Assembly: GCA_028869495.1 (NCBI GenBank)
Contig: JAGWRY010000104.1
Coordinates: forward strand, 1 to 7,975
Direction: 5' to 3'
DNA length: 7,975 nucleotides
DNA from: Elusimicrobiota bacterium
GTDB lineage: Bacteria; Elusimicrobiota; Elusimicrobia; UBA1565; UBA9628
Below the pieces are notes generated by a model. That model worked only from the letters and a program-made list of their open reading frames with translations, made no database searches and was not told the DNA's origin. The position numbers were made by a program, and so were the translations under genes. Shown here one piece after another: positions 1 to 6,016 of the stretch; within the stretch, counting starts at the first letter, position 1; each line of letters begins with the position of its first letter.

Positions 1-139
1 CGCCCGCCGCGCCGGCGTTGGCCGCGCCGTCGGCTCCGATCAGCGGCTTCAGGGCCGGCAGGGTCTGTCCGAGGGCCGGGATCGCGGCCGGCGCGAGCGC
101 CAGCGCGAGAACGAGGGAGGGGATCTTCGGGGTCTTCAT
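1..139 (-). CDS. Secreted protein of unknown function, N-terminal part only
   Basis: This partial gene reads leftward off the window edge; 46 codons are visible. The start is ATG at 139-137, preceded on its own strand by an SD-like AAGGAAG six bases upstream. The peptide opens MKTPKIPSLVLALALAPAAI and continues PALGQTLPAL, a typical Sec signal peptide: Lys at 2 and 5, a hydrophobic core at about residues 8-20, and a likely signal peptidase I site after Ala22-Leu23-Gly24. There is no Cys near the cleavage site, so it is not an obvious lipoprotein. The visible mature part is rich in Ala, Gly, Leu and Pro and shows no domain. It is divergent from the rest of the window and has its own promoter at 165-193. 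I do not recognise the family; an exported protein is the most that can be said. Confidence 0.72.
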   Translation of the reverse strand, partial: MKTPKIPSLVLALALAPAAIPALGQTLPALKPLIGADGAANAGAAG

Positions 140-164
140 GGCGTCTTCCTTGGGCTCCACCCGT

Positions 165-193
165 AGGATAGCCCCGGGGCCCATAAACCGCAA
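165..193 (-). promoter_or_regulatory. Sigma70-type promoter of the minus-strand secreted-protein gene
   Basis: On the minus strand TTGCGG (193-188) and TATCCT (170-165) are separated by exactly 17 bases, a good housekeeping-type promoter. The transcript would begin near 158 and leave about 19 bases of leader holding the AAGGAAG ribosome binding site. The outer base of the -35 box touches the inverted repeat at 193-210, so a protein bound there could control it. A second -35-like TTGACA lies on the same strand at 217-212, but its possible -10 (TATTGC, 16-base spacer) is poor. Confidence 0.55.
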
Positions 194-210
194 TAGGCCT
201 TTGGGCCTAT
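193..210. repeat. Inverted repeat ATAGGCC-tttg-GGCCTAT, candidate operator
   Basis: The two 7-base arms are perfect complements around a 4-base loop. The repeat sits in the divergent intergenic region against the -35 box of the minus-strand promoter. It has no following U-run, so it is unlikely to be a terminator. A transcription-factor site is an inference from its position. Confidence 0.4.
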
Positions 211-243
211 CTGTCAATGGGACTAAAGACCTAGATGAGGGAG

Positions 244-254
244 GGGATTATCCC
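244..254. repeat. Short palindrome GGGAT-t-ATCCC, candidate operator
   Basis: This is a perfect 5-base inverted repeat around a single central T. It lies a few bases upstream of where the -35 contact of the rightward promoter (-10 at 282-287) would fall. The position suits a regulator of that promoter. It is short enough to be chance. Confidence 0.25.
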
Positions 255-278
255 TTTCGCAAAACCTCGGGCGCCGTT

Positions 279-287
279 TGGTAGAAT
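279..287 (+). promoter_or_regulatory. Extended -10 promoter (TGGTAGAAT) for the small membrane protein
   Basis: TGGTAGAAT matches the extended -10 form TGn-TAnAAT, with the hexamer TAGAAT at 282-287. No convincing -35 is present, which the TG extension can compensate for. Transcription would start near 294-295, at the ATG of a tiny 8-codon ORF that ends at the start of the 53-residue protein gene. The same TGnTAGAAT string precedes proline dehydrogenase (6395-6403). Confidence 0.55.
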
Positions 288-317
288 GGCCCCCATGCCG
301 ACCCGCCGGGAGCCCTC

Positions 318-479
318 ATGAGCGGTCCGGACGGCCGCGAGGCCGCGATCGCCTTCGTCTTCGGCGCGCTGATCCTCGCCAACCTCGTCTCGATCAACGT
401 CCGCCTCGGCGCCATTAAGGAAGCGCTGGAGGCCCGGGGCGGGGAGGCCGGCGATCCGCCCGGCGCGGGCGATTGTTGA
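318..479 (+). CDS. Small single-pass membrane protein, 53 residues, unknown function
   Basis: The ORF runs from ATG at 318 to TGA at 477-479. A good SD, GGGAG at 308-312, lies five bases upstream, and a promoter lies at 279-287. The protein has a short polar N-terminus (MSGPDGRE), one hydrophobic helix at about residues 9-27 (AAIAFVFGALILANLVSINV), then a charged segment (RLGAIKEALEARGGEAGD) and a Pro/Gly-rich tail ending in Cys53. The Arg/Lys after the helix suggest the C-terminus is cytoplasmic. Codons are strongly GC-ending, like the neighbouring genes. The stop codon lies inside the -35 box (TTGACC) of the next promoter. I recognise no family; a small membrane regulator or scaffold is possible but unproven. 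Confidence 0.6.
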   Translation: MSGPDGREAAIAFVFGALILANLVSINVRLGAIKEALEARGGEAGDPPGAGDC

Positions 480-504
480 CCGTGCGGCGGGGATTTCCTA
501 CCAT
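476..504 (+). promoter_or_regulatory. Sigma70-type promoter of the pgm-eno-ftsB-lgt operon
   Basis: TTGACC (476-481) and TACCAT (499-504) are separated by exactly 17 bases. The predicted transcription start falls at or within a base of the ATG at 511. There is no SD at normal distance upstream of that ATG (the nearest GGGGA ends 18 bases away). The messenger is therefore probably leaderless. This is the only clear promoter I see for the seven overlapping genes at 511-6384. Confidence 0.65.
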
Positions 505-510
505 CCGGCC

Positions 511-1989
511 ATGATCAAATTCGGGACTTCCGGCTGGCGCGGCGTCGTGTCGGACGAGTTCACGTTCGCGAACGTGCGCAAGGTGGCCCACGCGGCCGCG
601 CTGTCCGTCAAGGAAAGCCCGGACGTCGGCTACAACAGCGACGAGTACCGCGCCTCGCTCGGCGGGACCCAGCCCAGCCGCGTGCCGACGGTCGTCGTCG
701 GCTACGACACGCGCTTCCTGTCCGAGGATTTCGCGCGCGAGGTCGCCGCGGTGCTGGCCAACGACGGCGTGCGGACCTTGGTCTCGGCGACGGACCTGCC
801 GACGCCGGCCGCGGCCTGGGCGGTGCTCCACCGCAAGGCGGTCGGCGGGGTGATGATCACGGCCAGCCACAACCCGGGCCACTACAACGGCTTCAAGTGG
901 ATGCCGTACTGGGGCGGCGCCGCGTCGCCCGCGATCACCGGCGACCTCGAGCGCCGCATCGAGATGCTCGGCGACCACGCGGTCAAGACGATGTCCGACG
1001 AGCGCGCGGCCAAGGAGTCGTGGACCGAGACCGCCGACTTCCGCGAGTCCTACTTCGACCAGCTCGCGAGCCTGCTCGACGTCAAGGCGATCCGCAAGGC
1101 GAAGCTCCGCGTCGGCGTCGACCTGATGCACGGCTCGGGACGGGGCTACCTGCGCCCGTTCCTCGAGGAGCGCCTCGGCGTGAGCGTCGAGGCCCTGCAC
1201 GAGGACCGCGACGTGCTCTTCGGCGGGCGCTCGCCGGAGCCCAAGCCCGAGTCCCTGCCCGAGCTGATCGAGCTGGTCAAGAGGAAGAAGCTGGACCTGG
1301 GCCTGGCCTGCGACGGCGACGCCGACCGCTTCGGGATCGTCGACGCGGGCGGGGAGTTCATCCCGGCCAACGACGTGATCGCGCTCGCTTACGAGCACCT
1401 GGCCGCCCACCGCGGCCAGTCCGGCAAGGCCGCGCGCTCGGTGATGACGTCGCACTTCATCGACGCGGTCGCCAAGTCCCACGGCTCGGAGACGCGCGAG
1501 ACCCCGGTCGGCTTCAAGTACCTCGGCGAACTGCTGCGCTCCGGCGCCTTCCTGCTGGCCGGCGAGGAGTCCGGCGGCCTGTCGGTCCGCGGGCACGTGC
1601 CCGAGAAGGACGGCCTGCTGGCCTGCGTGCTGATGCTCGAGCTCGTCGCGATGGAGAAGAAGCCTCTGGCCGACGCGCGCGCGCGCCTGTACAAGCAGCT
1701 CGGCGAGTTCCGCAACGAGCGCCTGAACTACCGGATGGAGCGCCAGCGCCAGATCCTCGAGCTCGAGGACCGCCTGCGCGCCAAGCCGCCGCTGGAGCTG
1801 GCCGGCGGCGCGGTCTGGCGCGTCGACCAGACCGACGGCTTCAAGTTCATCCTGCGCGACGGCTCCTGGCTCGGCCTGCGCAGCTCCGGCACCGAGCCCG
1901 TCTTCCGCGTCTACGCGGAGGCGCATTCCACGAAGCGCCTGCGCGAGATGGTGGACGCGGGCAAGAAGCTTCTCCAGGGGAAATTCTGA
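511..1989 (+). CDS. Phosphohexomutase (phosphoglucomutase/phosphomannomutase family)
   Basis: This enzyme interconverts hexose 1- and 6-phosphates through a phosphoserine and a bisphosphate intermediate, in the cytoplasm. All four active-site signatures of the alpha-D-phosphohexomutase superfamily are present. The N-terminal loop is FGTSGWRG (residues 4-11). The phosphoserine loop is TASHNP (117-122, Ser119). The Mg2+ site is DGDADR (268-273). The sugar loop is GEESGG (351-356), and the phosphate-binding loop is RSSGTEP (457-463). At 492 residues the length suits a four-domain enzyme. The GEESGG sugar loop is closer to glucose-type than to PMM-type (GEMSGH) enzymes, so phosphoglucomutase is my leaning, by inference. 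A loop at about residues 34-57 looks longer than usual. The start follows the promoter at 476-504 with no SD. The gene's stop shares one base with the enolase start. It would supply precursors for glycogen, polysaccharide or cell-envelope sugars. Confidence 0.93.
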   Translation: MIKFGTSGWRGVVSDEFTFANVRKVAHAAALSVKESPDVGYNSDEYRASLGGTQPSRVPTVVVGYDTRFLSEDFAREVAAVLANDGVRTLVSATDLPTPAAAWAVLHRKAVGGVMITASHNPGHYNGFKWMPYWGGAASPAITGDLERRIEMLGDHAVKTMSDERAAKESWTETADFRESYFDQLASLLDVKAIRKAKLRVGVDLMHGSGRGYLRPFLEERLGVSVEALHEDRDVLFGGRSPEPKPESLPELIELVKRKKLDLGLACDGDADRFGIVDAGGEFIPANDVIALAYEHLAAHRGQSGKAARSVMTSHFIDAVAKSHGSETRETPVGFKYLGELLRSGAFLLAGEESGGLSVRGHVPEKDGLLACVLMLELVAMEKKPLADARARLYKQLGEFRNERLNYRMERQRQILELEDRLRAKPPLELAGGAVWRVDQTDGFKFILRDGSWLGLRSSGTEPVFRVYAEAHSTKRLREMVDAGKKLLQGKF

Positions 1990-3284
1990 TGGCCAAGATC
2001 GAATCCGTCTCGGCGCTGGAGATCCTCGACTCGCGCGGCCTGCCGACCGTCGCCGCGGAGGTGCGGCTGGCCGGCGGCGCCGTCGGCGGCGCCGCGGTGC
2101 CCAGCGGCGCCTCGACCGGCGCGCACGAGGCCGTCGAGCTGCGCGACGGCGACAAGGCGCGCTACCTCGGCAAGGGCGTGCTGAAGGCCGTCGGCAACGT
2201 GACGGGCGAGCTCGCGAAGGCGGTCAAGGGGCTGGACGCCGCGGACCCCGCGGCGCTCGACGCGAAGATGATCGCCCTCGACGGCACCCCGAACAAGGGC
2301 CGCCTCGGCGCGAACGCGATCCTGGCCGTCTCGCTGGCCGCCGCGCGGGCGCAGGCCGCCGCCGACGGGCTCCCGCTCTACGCGCATCTGCGCAAGGCCT
2401 ACGGCCTGAAGGAGGACCGCTGGCTCCTGCCGACGCCGATGTTCAACGTGATCAACGGCGGCAAGCACGCCGACTCCGGCCTCGACGTCCAGGAGTTCAT
2501 GCTCGTGCCGCTCGGCGCGCCGTCCTTCGCCGAGGCCCTGCGCGCCGGCGCCGAGATCTACCAGACGCTCAAGAAAGCGCTCGCCGCCATGAAGATGACC
2601 GTCGCCGTCGGCGACGAGGGCGGCTTCGCGCCGAAGCTGAAGACCCACGCCGAGGCGCTCGACGTCCTGGCCAAGGCGATCGCCGACGCCGGCTACGCGG
2701 GGAAGGTCCGCCCGGCGCTCGACGCCGCGGCCAGCGAGTACTACAAGGACGGCAAGTACGTGCTCGAGGGCAAGCCCCTGACCGCCGCGCAGGCCGGCGA
2801 GGTCTACGCGGGCTGGGTCTCCAAGTACGGCTTCGCCTCGTTTGAGGACCCGCTCGCCGAGGACGACTGGGCGGGCTGGAAGGCCCTGACCGCCAAGCTC
2901 GGCGCCGCGCTGCCGCTGATCGGCGACGACCTGTTCGTGACGAACCCGAAGCGCCTCGAGCGCGGGATCAAGGAGAAGGCGGCCAACGCGATCCTGATCA
3001 AGCTCAACCAGATCGGCACGCTGACCGAGACCGTCGAGACCGTGCGCCTGGCCCAGAAGGCGGGGTTCGCGACCGTGATCTCGCACCGCTCGGGCGAGAC
3101 CGAGGACGCGTTCATCGCCGACCTCGCCGTCGCGCTCAACGCCGGAGCGATCAAGACCGGCGCGCCGTGCCGCTCCGAGCGCCTGGCCAAGTACAACCGT
3201 CTGCGGCGGATCGAGGCCGAGCTCGGCGCGAAGGCCGAGTACGCCGGGCCCGCGGCCTTCCGGACCGCGGCCGCGGCGCGATGA
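1989..3284 (+). CDS. eno: Enolase (phosphopyruvate hydratase)
   Basis: Enolase dehydrates 2-phosphoglycerate to phosphoenolpyruvate, a glycolytic and gluconeogenic step, in the cytoplasm. The protein has 431 residues, the usual bacterial length, and is collinear with E. coli enolase. Catalytic and Mg2+ residues are intact: the loop PSGAST (38-43), His160 (GGKHAD), Glu169 (QEFM), Glu210 (GDEGG), Asp245, Glu286, Asp313 (GDDLFVTN), Lys338 (ILIKLNQIG), His366 (SHRSGETED) and Lys389 (IKTG). One oddity is the N-terminal motif DSRGNPTVE, which here reads DSRGLPTVA, with Leu18 for the nearly invariant Asn and Ala22 for the usual Glu. The start ATG overlaps the mutase stop (TGATG), and AGGGGA at 1976-1981 is a well-placed SD. 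The end overlaps ftsB by ATGA; eno next to an ftsB/divIC gene is a widespread arrangement. Confidence 0.97.
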   Translation: MAKIESVSALEILDSRGLPTVAAEVRLAGGAVGGAAVPSGASTGAHEAVELRDGDKARYLGKGVLKAVGNVTGELAKAVKGLDAADPAALDAKMIALDGTPNKGRLGANAILAVSLAAARAQAAADGLPLYAHLRKAYGLKEDRWLLPTPMFNVINGGKHADSGLDVQEFMLVPLGAPSFAEALRAGAEIYQTLKKALAAMKMTVAVGDEGGFAPKLKTHAEALDVLAKAIADAGYAGKVRPALDAAASEYYKDGKYVLEGKPLTAAQAGEVYAGWVSKYGFASFEDPLAEDDWAGWKALTAKLGAALPLIGDDLFVTNPKRLERGIKEKAANAILIKLNQIGTLTETVETVRLAQKAGFATVISHRSGETEDAFIADLAVALNAGAIKTGAPCRSERLAKYNRLRRIEAELGAKAEYAGPAAFRTAAAAR

Positions 3285-3595
3285 GCAAGCTGGCCGCGCC
3301 CCGCGCGGCCGCCGCCTTCGTCCGCGAGCACTGGGCGAGGCTCGCGGTCGGCGCGGCCCTGATCGCCGCGTTCTTCGGCAACGCGGGCTTCCGCAGCCTG
3401 GTCTCGAACTGGCTCGAGCTGAGGCGGCTGAACGCGCAGATCGTCGCGCTCGACTCCTCGCAGAAGGACCTGGACCAGAAGCTCGCGGCCCTGCGCTCCG
3501 GCGACGCCGTCGAGCGCGCCGCGCGCCGCGACCTCGGCTACATCCGCAAGGGCGAGATCGAGTACCGCTTCCCCGCCCCGAGGAAGGCCCCGTGA
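3281..3595 (+). CDS. FtsB/DivIC-like septum formation initiator protein
   Basis: The protein is 104 residues long: a basic N-terminus, one transmembrane helix at about residues 20-38 (LAVGAALIAAFFGNAGF), then a coiled coil at about 40-72 (LELRRLNAQIVALDSSQKDL). It ends with the family's C-terminal signature, with DAVERAARRDLGYIRKGE at 75-92. This matches the FtsB/DivIC/FtsL-B bitopic divisome family, in which the coiled coil pairs with FtsL and joins FtsQ to activate septal peptidoglycan synthesis. The periplasmic part should be the C-terminal side. The start ATG overlaps the enolase stop (ATGA) with no SD, so translation probably depends on termination-reinitiation. Adjacency to eno supports the call. 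FtsB and DivIC are not reliably separable by sequence, so no symbol is given. Confidence 0.85.
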   Translation: MSKLAAPRAAAAFVREHWARLAVGAALIAAFFGNAGFRSLVSNWLELRRLNAQIVALDSSQKDLDQKLAALRSGDAVERAARRDLGYIRKGEIEYRFPAPRKAP

Positions 3596-4371
3596 GGCCG
3601 ATCCTCTTCCAGCTGGGCCCGCTGAAGGTCTACGGCTACGGCGTGATGATCGTGCTGGGCGGGATCCTCGGCTTCTGGTTCCTGAGCCGGCGCGGCAAGA
3701 AGGCGGGCATCCGCAGCGACGACGACTTCTGGCTGCTCGTCAACGTGATCCTGGTCTCCGGCTTCGTCGGAGGGCGCGTGCTGTTCCTGTTCCAGTACAC
3801 GGCGCCGTTCTCGGCCCAGTTCTGGCGCACGCTGATCTCCCCGTCCGAGGGCTTCTCGGTGTTCGGCGCCTTCGCCGGCGTCCCTCTCGGGATCTGGCTC
3901 TTCTGCCGCTGGAAGAAGATCCCGTTCGTGCGCCTGCTCGACAACATCTGCGTGATGGCCCCGCTCTGGCACGTGTTCGGGCGCGCCGGCTGCCTGCTGG
4001 CCGGCTGCTGCTACGGGATCCCGACCAAGGAGCCGTGGGGGATCGTCTTCACCGACCCGCGCGCGATGGTGCCGAAGGCCTGGCTCGGCGTGCCGCTCCA
4101 GCCGACCGAGCCTTTCGAGATGGTCGGCAACGCGCTGATCGCCCTCGTCCTCTATCAGGTCCTCAAGCGCACCGAGACGCGCCGCCCGGGCCTGGTCGCC
4201 GCCGGATACTTCGCCGCGTACGGCACGATGCGCTTCGTCGAGGAGTACTGGCGCGGCGACACCGTCACCGGCTGGCTCGGCATGACGAGCGGGCAAAACC
4301 TCGGCGTCGGCCTGCTCCTGGCCGCGGCCGCCCTTCTGACCTGGAGGTCCCTGTGCATCCGATCCTCCTGA
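3592..4371 (+). CDS. Lgt-family prolipoprotein diacylglyceryl transferase, first tandem copy
   Basis: Lgt moves diacylglycerol from phosphatidylglycerol to the lipobox Cys of prolipoproteins in the inner membrane. This 259-residue polytopic protein has the family's frame. Tyr16 (YGVM) matches E. coli Tyr26. Arg131 of GRAGCLLAGCCYG matches Arg143. PWGIVF (148-153) follows, then Arg214 and Glu218 (MRFVEEYWRG) match Arg239 and Glu243. Residues thought essential in E. coli differ: the HGG motif (His103) reads FGA here (Phe91), and Asn146 and Glu151 are both Cys (134 and 139). It is thus the more divergent of the two copies, and its activity is uncertain. The start is GTG, overlapping the ftsB stop (GTGA), with a strong SD AGGAAGG at 3581-3587. 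The end overlaps the second copy by 19 bases. Related transferase chemistry or a partner subunit for the second copy are alternatives. Confidence 0.8.
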   Translation: MRPILFQLGPLKVYGYGVMIVLGGILGFWFLSRRGKKAGIRSDDDFWLLVNVILVSGFVGGRVLFLFQYTAPFSAQFWRTLISPSEGFSVFGAFAGVPLGIWLFCRWKKIPFVRLLDNICVMAPLWHVFGRAGCLLAGCCYGIPTKEPWGIVFTDPRAMVPKAWLGVPLQPTEPFEMVGNALIALVLYQVLKRTETRRPGLVAAGYFAAYGTMRFVEEYWRGDTVTGWLGMTSGQNLGVGLLLAAAALLTWRSLCIRSS

Positions 4372-5114
4372 CGATCGGGAGCTTTCAGCTCTCGACCTAC
4401 GGCGTGCTGGTCGCCTCCGCCTACCTGACCGCGATCTGGTGGCTCGAGCGGCGCCGGACGGAGATGGGCCTGAGCGAGGACGCGTTCTGGGAGCTCGTCT
4501 ACTGGCTCTTCGGCGGGGCCCTGGTCGGCGGCAAGCTCGGCTTCGTGATCGTCGAGCGCGACGTGACCCTCCTGTGGCGCGACCCGCGCTACGGCTTCGT
4601 CTTCTACGGGGGCTTCGTCGGCGCCGTCGCGGCCGGCTGGATCGCCTCGCGCCGCCGCAAACTCGACTTCGCGCGCCTGTCCGACTATTTCGGCGTCGCC
4701 CTGCCGATCGGCCAGTCGATCGGCCGCATCGGCTGCCTGATGGCCGGCTGCTGCTACGGCCGCCCGACGACGATGCCCTGGGGCATCGTCTTCACGAGCC
4801 CCGAGTCGAGCGTGCTGCCGTCCCTGCGCGGCGTGCCCCTGCACCCGACCGAGATCTACCACTCGCTGGCCGACGCCCTGATCGCCTTCCTGGTCTGGCG
4901 CTTCGGCCTGTCGCGCGTGCGCGACGGACGCTGGCGCCGGGGCTCGGCGTTCCTCCTTTACGTCGCGCTCTACGCGGTCGGGCGCTTCATCGTCGAGTTC
5001 TACCGCGGCGACCCCCGGGGCGGCTTCTACTTCGGGCTGTCGCCGTCCCAGCTGGTCGCGGTCGCGGCCCTGGCGGCCGTCGCGGGGGCGGTCGCGTGGC
5101 GACGGCGCGCCTGA
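4353..5114 (+). CDS. Lgt-family prolipoprotein diacylglyceryl transferase, second tandem copy
   Basis: This 253-residue polytopic membrane protein is a paralogue of the gene just upstream; the first 18 residues align without gaps (Tyr16-Gly17-Val18 in both). It keeps more of the classical pattern. FYGGFVG (84-90) stands for HGGLIG, with Tyr85 at the His103 position. GRIGCLMAGCCYG (124-136) holds Arg125 but has Cys128 at the Asn146 position. PWGIVF is at 142-147, and HPTEIY (164-169) matches the usual HPSQLY. Arg211 and Glu215 lie in GRFIVEFYRG. I judge it the more likely functional Lgt. The start GTG at 4353 is chosen for the perfect SD GGAGG at 4343-4347 and for the N-terminal alignment with the first copy; the frame stays open much further upstream, but only inside the other gene. 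Its end overlaps the rluA-family gene by 19 bases. Confidence 0.85.
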   Translation: MHPILLTIGSFQLSTYGVLVASAYLTAIWWLERRRTEMGLSEDAFWELVYWLFGGALVGGKLGFVIVERDVTLLWRDPRYGFVFYGGFVGAVAAGWIASRRRKLDFARLSDYFGVALPIGQSIGRIGCLMAGCCYGRPTTMPWGIVFTSPESSVLPSLRGVPLHPTEIYHSLADALIAFLVWRFGLSRVRDGRWRRGSAFLLYVALYAVGRFIVEFYRGDPRGGFYFGLSPSQLVAVAALAAVAGAVAWRRRA

Positions 5115-6016
5115 CGCCCGAGACGGGCGGCCTGCGCCTCGACGCCTTCCTGGCGAAGTCCCTGCCGGGCTACACGCGCGCGTTCCTGAAGGGCCTGGTC
5201 GAGTCGGGGGGCGTGCGCGTCGACGGCGAGCGCCGCGCGCCCGACTTCCGCCTGCGCGGCGGCGAGCGCGTCGAGGCGGACCTGCCCGACGCGAAGGCCG
5301 CGGCGCCGTCCGACGACGAGTTCGAGTCCTGGGTCCTCTTCGAGGACCGGCGCCTGCTGGTCCTCAACAAGCCGGCGGGCCTCTTGATGCACCCGCTCGG
5401 CACCTCCTGGCTGACGCGCCCCGAGGCCGCGCGCGCCGACGCGCAGACGAACCTGGCCGCCCTGCTCCAGGTCCATCGTCCGGCCATCCTGCGCGCCGGG
5501 ACGCCGCGCTGCGGGATCGTCCACCGCCTCGACCGGCAGACGAGCGGCTGCCTGGCCGTCGCGAAGGACCCGGAGACCTGGTCCGCGCTGACCGGGGCCT
5601 TCTCGGCGCGCGAGGTGCACAAGATCTACCGCGCGATCGTGCGCGGCGTCCCGAAGGGCGCCTCGCGGGTCAAGGCGCCGATCGGCCGCGCGTCCGGCCA
5701 CCGCAAGATCGTCGTGACCCCGTTCGGCAAGTCGGCCGAGACCGCGTTCAAGGTCCTGTCGCGCAAGGCGTCGGCGGCGATCGTCGAGGCCGAGCCGCTG
5801 ACCGGGCGCACGCACCAGATCCGCGCGCACCTGGCCTTCCTCGGGCACCCGGTGGCCGGCGACCCCGAGTTCGACCGCGCGGCGGGCGCCCCGCCGGCCC
5901 CGCGCACGATGCTGCACGCGCGGCGCCTGAGCTTCGCGCATCCGGCGACCGGGCGTCCCGCCGCCTTCGCCGCGGACCCGCCCGCGGACTTCGCCGCCTA
6001 CTGGAGGTCCCTGTGA
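5096..6016 (+). CDS. RluA-family RNA pseudouridine synthase
   Basis: The enzyme isomerises specific uridines in rRNA or tRNA to pseudouridine. The 306-residue protein begins with an S4-like RNA-binding domain (about residues 13-60: LRLDAFLAKSLPGYTRAFLK then VESGGVRVDG). It follows with the RluA catalytic domain: NKPAG (91-95), the active-site motif HRLDRQTSG (143-151, catalytic Asp146) and the C-terminal LTGRTHQIRAHLAFLGHPVA block. Length and order suit the RluC/RluD branch, but the target site cannot be read from sequence. The start is taken as GTG at 5096: it gives a compact N-terminus that leads straight into the S4 domain and overlaps the upstream gene by only 19 bases. The SD is weak (a G-run around 5083-5089), so the start is less sure than the identity. 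The end overlaps the DUF423 gene by 4 bases. Confidence 0.9.
   Translation: MATARLTPETGGLRLDAFLAKSLPGYTRAFLKGLVESGGVRVDGERRAPDFRLRGGERVEADLPDAKAAAPSDDEFESWVLFEDRRLLVLNKPAGLLMHPLGTSWLTRPEAARADAQTNLAALLQVHRPAILRAGTPRCGIVHRLDRQTSGCLAVAKDPETWSALTGAFSAREVHKIYRAIVRGVPKGASRVKAPIGRASGHRKIVVTPFGKSAETAFKVLSRKASAAIVEAEPLTGRTHQIRAHLAFLGHPVAGDPEFDRAAGAPPAPRTMLHARRLSFAHPATGRPAAFAADPPADFAAYWRSL

Noticed and set aside
193..210. Inverted repeat as an intrinsic terminator
   Set aside because: The stem is only 7 bases and no T-run follows on either strand; it lies at a promoter, so an operator is more likely.
18..284. Plus-strand 88-codon ORF in the left region
   Set aside because: It runs antisense to the signal-peptide gene and across both promoters and palindromes; no SD and no coherent domain.
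415..1926. Long minus-strand ORF of about 500 codons opposite the mutase gene
   Set aside because: It is antisense to a gene with all its catalytic motifs; the translation is low-complexity Arg/Ala/Val/Leu-rich. Extreme G/C at third positions removes stops from the antisense frame.
897..1988. Upstream extension of the enolase frame through the mutase gene
   Set aside because: The extension is Arg/Pro-rich shadow translation. True enolase starts at ATG 1989 with an SD and matches the family N-terminus there.
1911..3086. Minus-strand ORF opposite enolase
   Set aside because: Antisense shadow with no recognisable domain and composition dictated by the opposite strand.
4035..4352. Upstream extension of the second lgt frame
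   Set aside because: It overlaps the first lgt gene with shadow composition; GTG 4353 has a perfect SD and aligns with the paralogue's N-terminus.
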